A stretch of 64,000 nucleotides of DNA, taken from assembly GCF_014655295.1 (NCBI RefSeq), contig NZ_BNBI01000016.1:62001-126000 (forward strand), read 5' to 3'. Every line of letters begins with the position of its first letter. The stretch's first letter is position 1. The DNA is from Streptomyces fumanus. Lineage in GTDB: Bacteria > Actinomycetota > Actinomycetes > Streptomycetales > Streptomycetaceae. The position numbers were made by a program, and so were the translations under genes. This document shows, piece after piece, positions 62,907-64,000 of this stretch. The notes under the pieces were generated by a model. That model made no database searches. It had not been told where the DNA came from and saw only the letters and a program-made list of their open reading frames with translations.

Positions 62907-64000
62907 TGACCTTGGCAGCCGAGATCAAGGACCCCAGCCCCGAGAAGCTGCTCGCACCCGTGCTGTCGGCCTTCTGGGACGAGGACCGGTCCTGGACGCT
63001 GGACGTGTACCGACGGCACGAGGGCTACGAGGGGCTCCGCAAGGCGCTGGCGATGTCGCCGGACGAACTGATCGCGTACGTCAAGGACTCCGGTCTGCGC
63101 GGACGCGGCGGCGCCGGCTTCCCGACCGGGATGAAGTGGCAGTTCATCCCCCAGGGGGACGGAAAGCCGCACTATCTGGTTGTCAACGCCGACGAGTCGG
63201 AGCCCGGGACGTGCAAGGACATCCCGCTCCTCTTCGCGAACCCGCACAGCCTCATCGAGGGCATCGTCATCGCGTGCTACGCCATCAGGTCCTCGCACGC
63301 GTTCATCTATCTGCGGGGTGAAGTCGTCCCCGTGCTGCGGCGGCTGCACTCGGCCGTCGCCGAGGCGTACGCGGCGGGCTACCTCGGCGAGAACATCCTG
63401 GGCAGCGGACTCGACCTGGACCTCACCGTGCACGCGGGCGCGGGCGCGTACATCTGCGGTGAGGAGACCGCGCTGCTCGACTCGCTCGAAGGCCGCCGGG
63501 GCCAACCGCGGCTGCGTCCCCCCTTCCCTGCTGTGGCCGGCCTCTATGCCTGCCCGACTGTGGTGAACAACGTCGAATCGATCGCGTCGGTTCCCGCGAT
63601 CCTGAACCGGGGCAAGGACTGGTTCCGGTCGATGGGCAGCGAGAAGTCCCCGGGCTTCACGCTCTACTCCCTCTCCGGCCACGTCGCCAGCCCCGGCCAG
63701 TACGAGGCGCCGCTCGGCATCACCCTGCGCCAGCTCCTCGACATGAGCGGGGGCATGCGCCCCGGCCACCGCCTGAAGTTCTGGACGCCGGGCGGCTCCT
63801 CGACGCCGATGTTCACCGACGAGCACCTCGACGTCCCCCTCGATTACGAAGGAGTGGGCGCCGCGGGTTCCATGCTCGGCACGAAAGCCCTCCAGTGCTT
63901 CGACGAGACGACCTGCGTGGTCCGCGCCGTCACCCGCTGGACCGAGTTCTACGCCCACGAGTCCTGCGGCAAGTGCACGCCCTGCCGCGAGGGCACGTAC
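62906..64000 (+). CDS. nuoF: NADH-quinone oxidoreductase subunit F, 3' partial
   Basis: 365 codons are visible and the frame is open at the window edge, so the gene continues. The NADH/FMN site is LRGRGGAGFPTGMKWQFIP, with VVNADESEPGTCKD, GAGAYICGEETALLDSLEG and the start of the 4Fe-4S motif ESCGKCTPCREGT. It accepts hydride from NADH. ATG at 62906; a GTG at 62903 is also in frame. Confidence 0.95.
   Translation, partial: MTLAAEIKDPSPEKLLAPVLSAFWDEDRSWTLDVYRRHEGYEGLRKALAMSPDELIAYVKDSGLRGRGGAGFPTGMKWQFIPQGDGKPHYLVVNADESEPGTCKDIPLLFANPHSLIEGIVIACYAIRSSHAFIYLRGEVVPVLRRLHSAVAEAYAAGYLGENILGSGLDLDLTVHAGAGAYICGEETALLDSLEGRRGQPRLRPPFPAVAGLYACPTVVNNVESIASVPAILNRGKDWFRSMGSEKSPGFTLYSLSGHVASPGQYEAPLGITLRQLLDMSGGMRPGHRLKFWTPGGSSTPMFTDEHLDVPLDYEGVGAAGSMLGTKALQCFDETTCVVRAVTRWTEFYAHESCGKCTPCREGTY

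Overview
The window is GC-rich actinobacterial chromosome, almost certainly Streptomyces. The signs are many GTG starts, ATGA/GTGA gene overlaps, futalosine-route menaquinone genes, an actinobacterial Tad locus, and a gene order that (from memory) follows the S. coelicolor SCO4489-SCO4566 region. No tRNA, rRNA, CRISPR array or transposase was recognised.

Layout. 1-18.4 kb: a 5'-truncated CDS, then menaquinone genes mqnL, mqnP, mqnM, an Lrp regulator and mqnE. These are followed by a UdgX-type uracil-DNA glycosylase, a GNAT protein, DUF4229, a short HVDLCR-type leader peptide in front of a DAACS symporter, a TetR regulator, a fatty-acid block (MaoC, FabG, thiolase, acyl-CoA ligase), a methyltransferase, a cold-shock gene and mqnA. 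18.4-30.8 kb: a type VII-like region with an EssC-type FHA/FtsK ATPase, WXG100-like proteins, a putative secreted protein and a tandem duplication of a lipoprotein + secreted-protein pair. 31.3-37.8 kb: a Tad/Flp pilus operon (cpaB, cpaE-like, cpaF, tadB, tadC, flp, three TadE/F/G-like genes). 37.9-42.3 kb: a minus-strand effector/immunity island with a second type VII-like protein carrying a possible toxin end, two Imm50-like genes, two homologous small proteins and a WXG100-like protein. 42.6-47.4 kb: a PD-(D/E)XK-like protein carrying a TTA codon, then a LysM/BTAD regulator and a prepilin peptidase, probably serving the pilus.

47.5-58.4 kb: mqnC with a short amidohydrolase-like ORF, then a divergent GH18 lipoprotein and a deacetylase-glycosyltransferase fusion plus acyltransferase that look like a poly-GlcNAc-type exopolymer locus. 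Next come menG, a PASTA protein, a GNAT protein, a geranylgeranyl-reductase-type quinone reductase and an NlpC/P60 endopeptidase. 58.3-64 kb: a 743-base regulatory region with Rex-like operators, then nuoA to nuoF (cut off by the window end).

How it fits together: the mqn/men genes make and modify menaquinone, which the Nuo complex reduces. The type VII, Tad and exopolymer loci are surface and secretion functions set into this respiratory neighbourhood. Repeat expansions inside three otherwise ordinary genes (FabG, the BTAD regulator, the prepilin peptidase) are notable.
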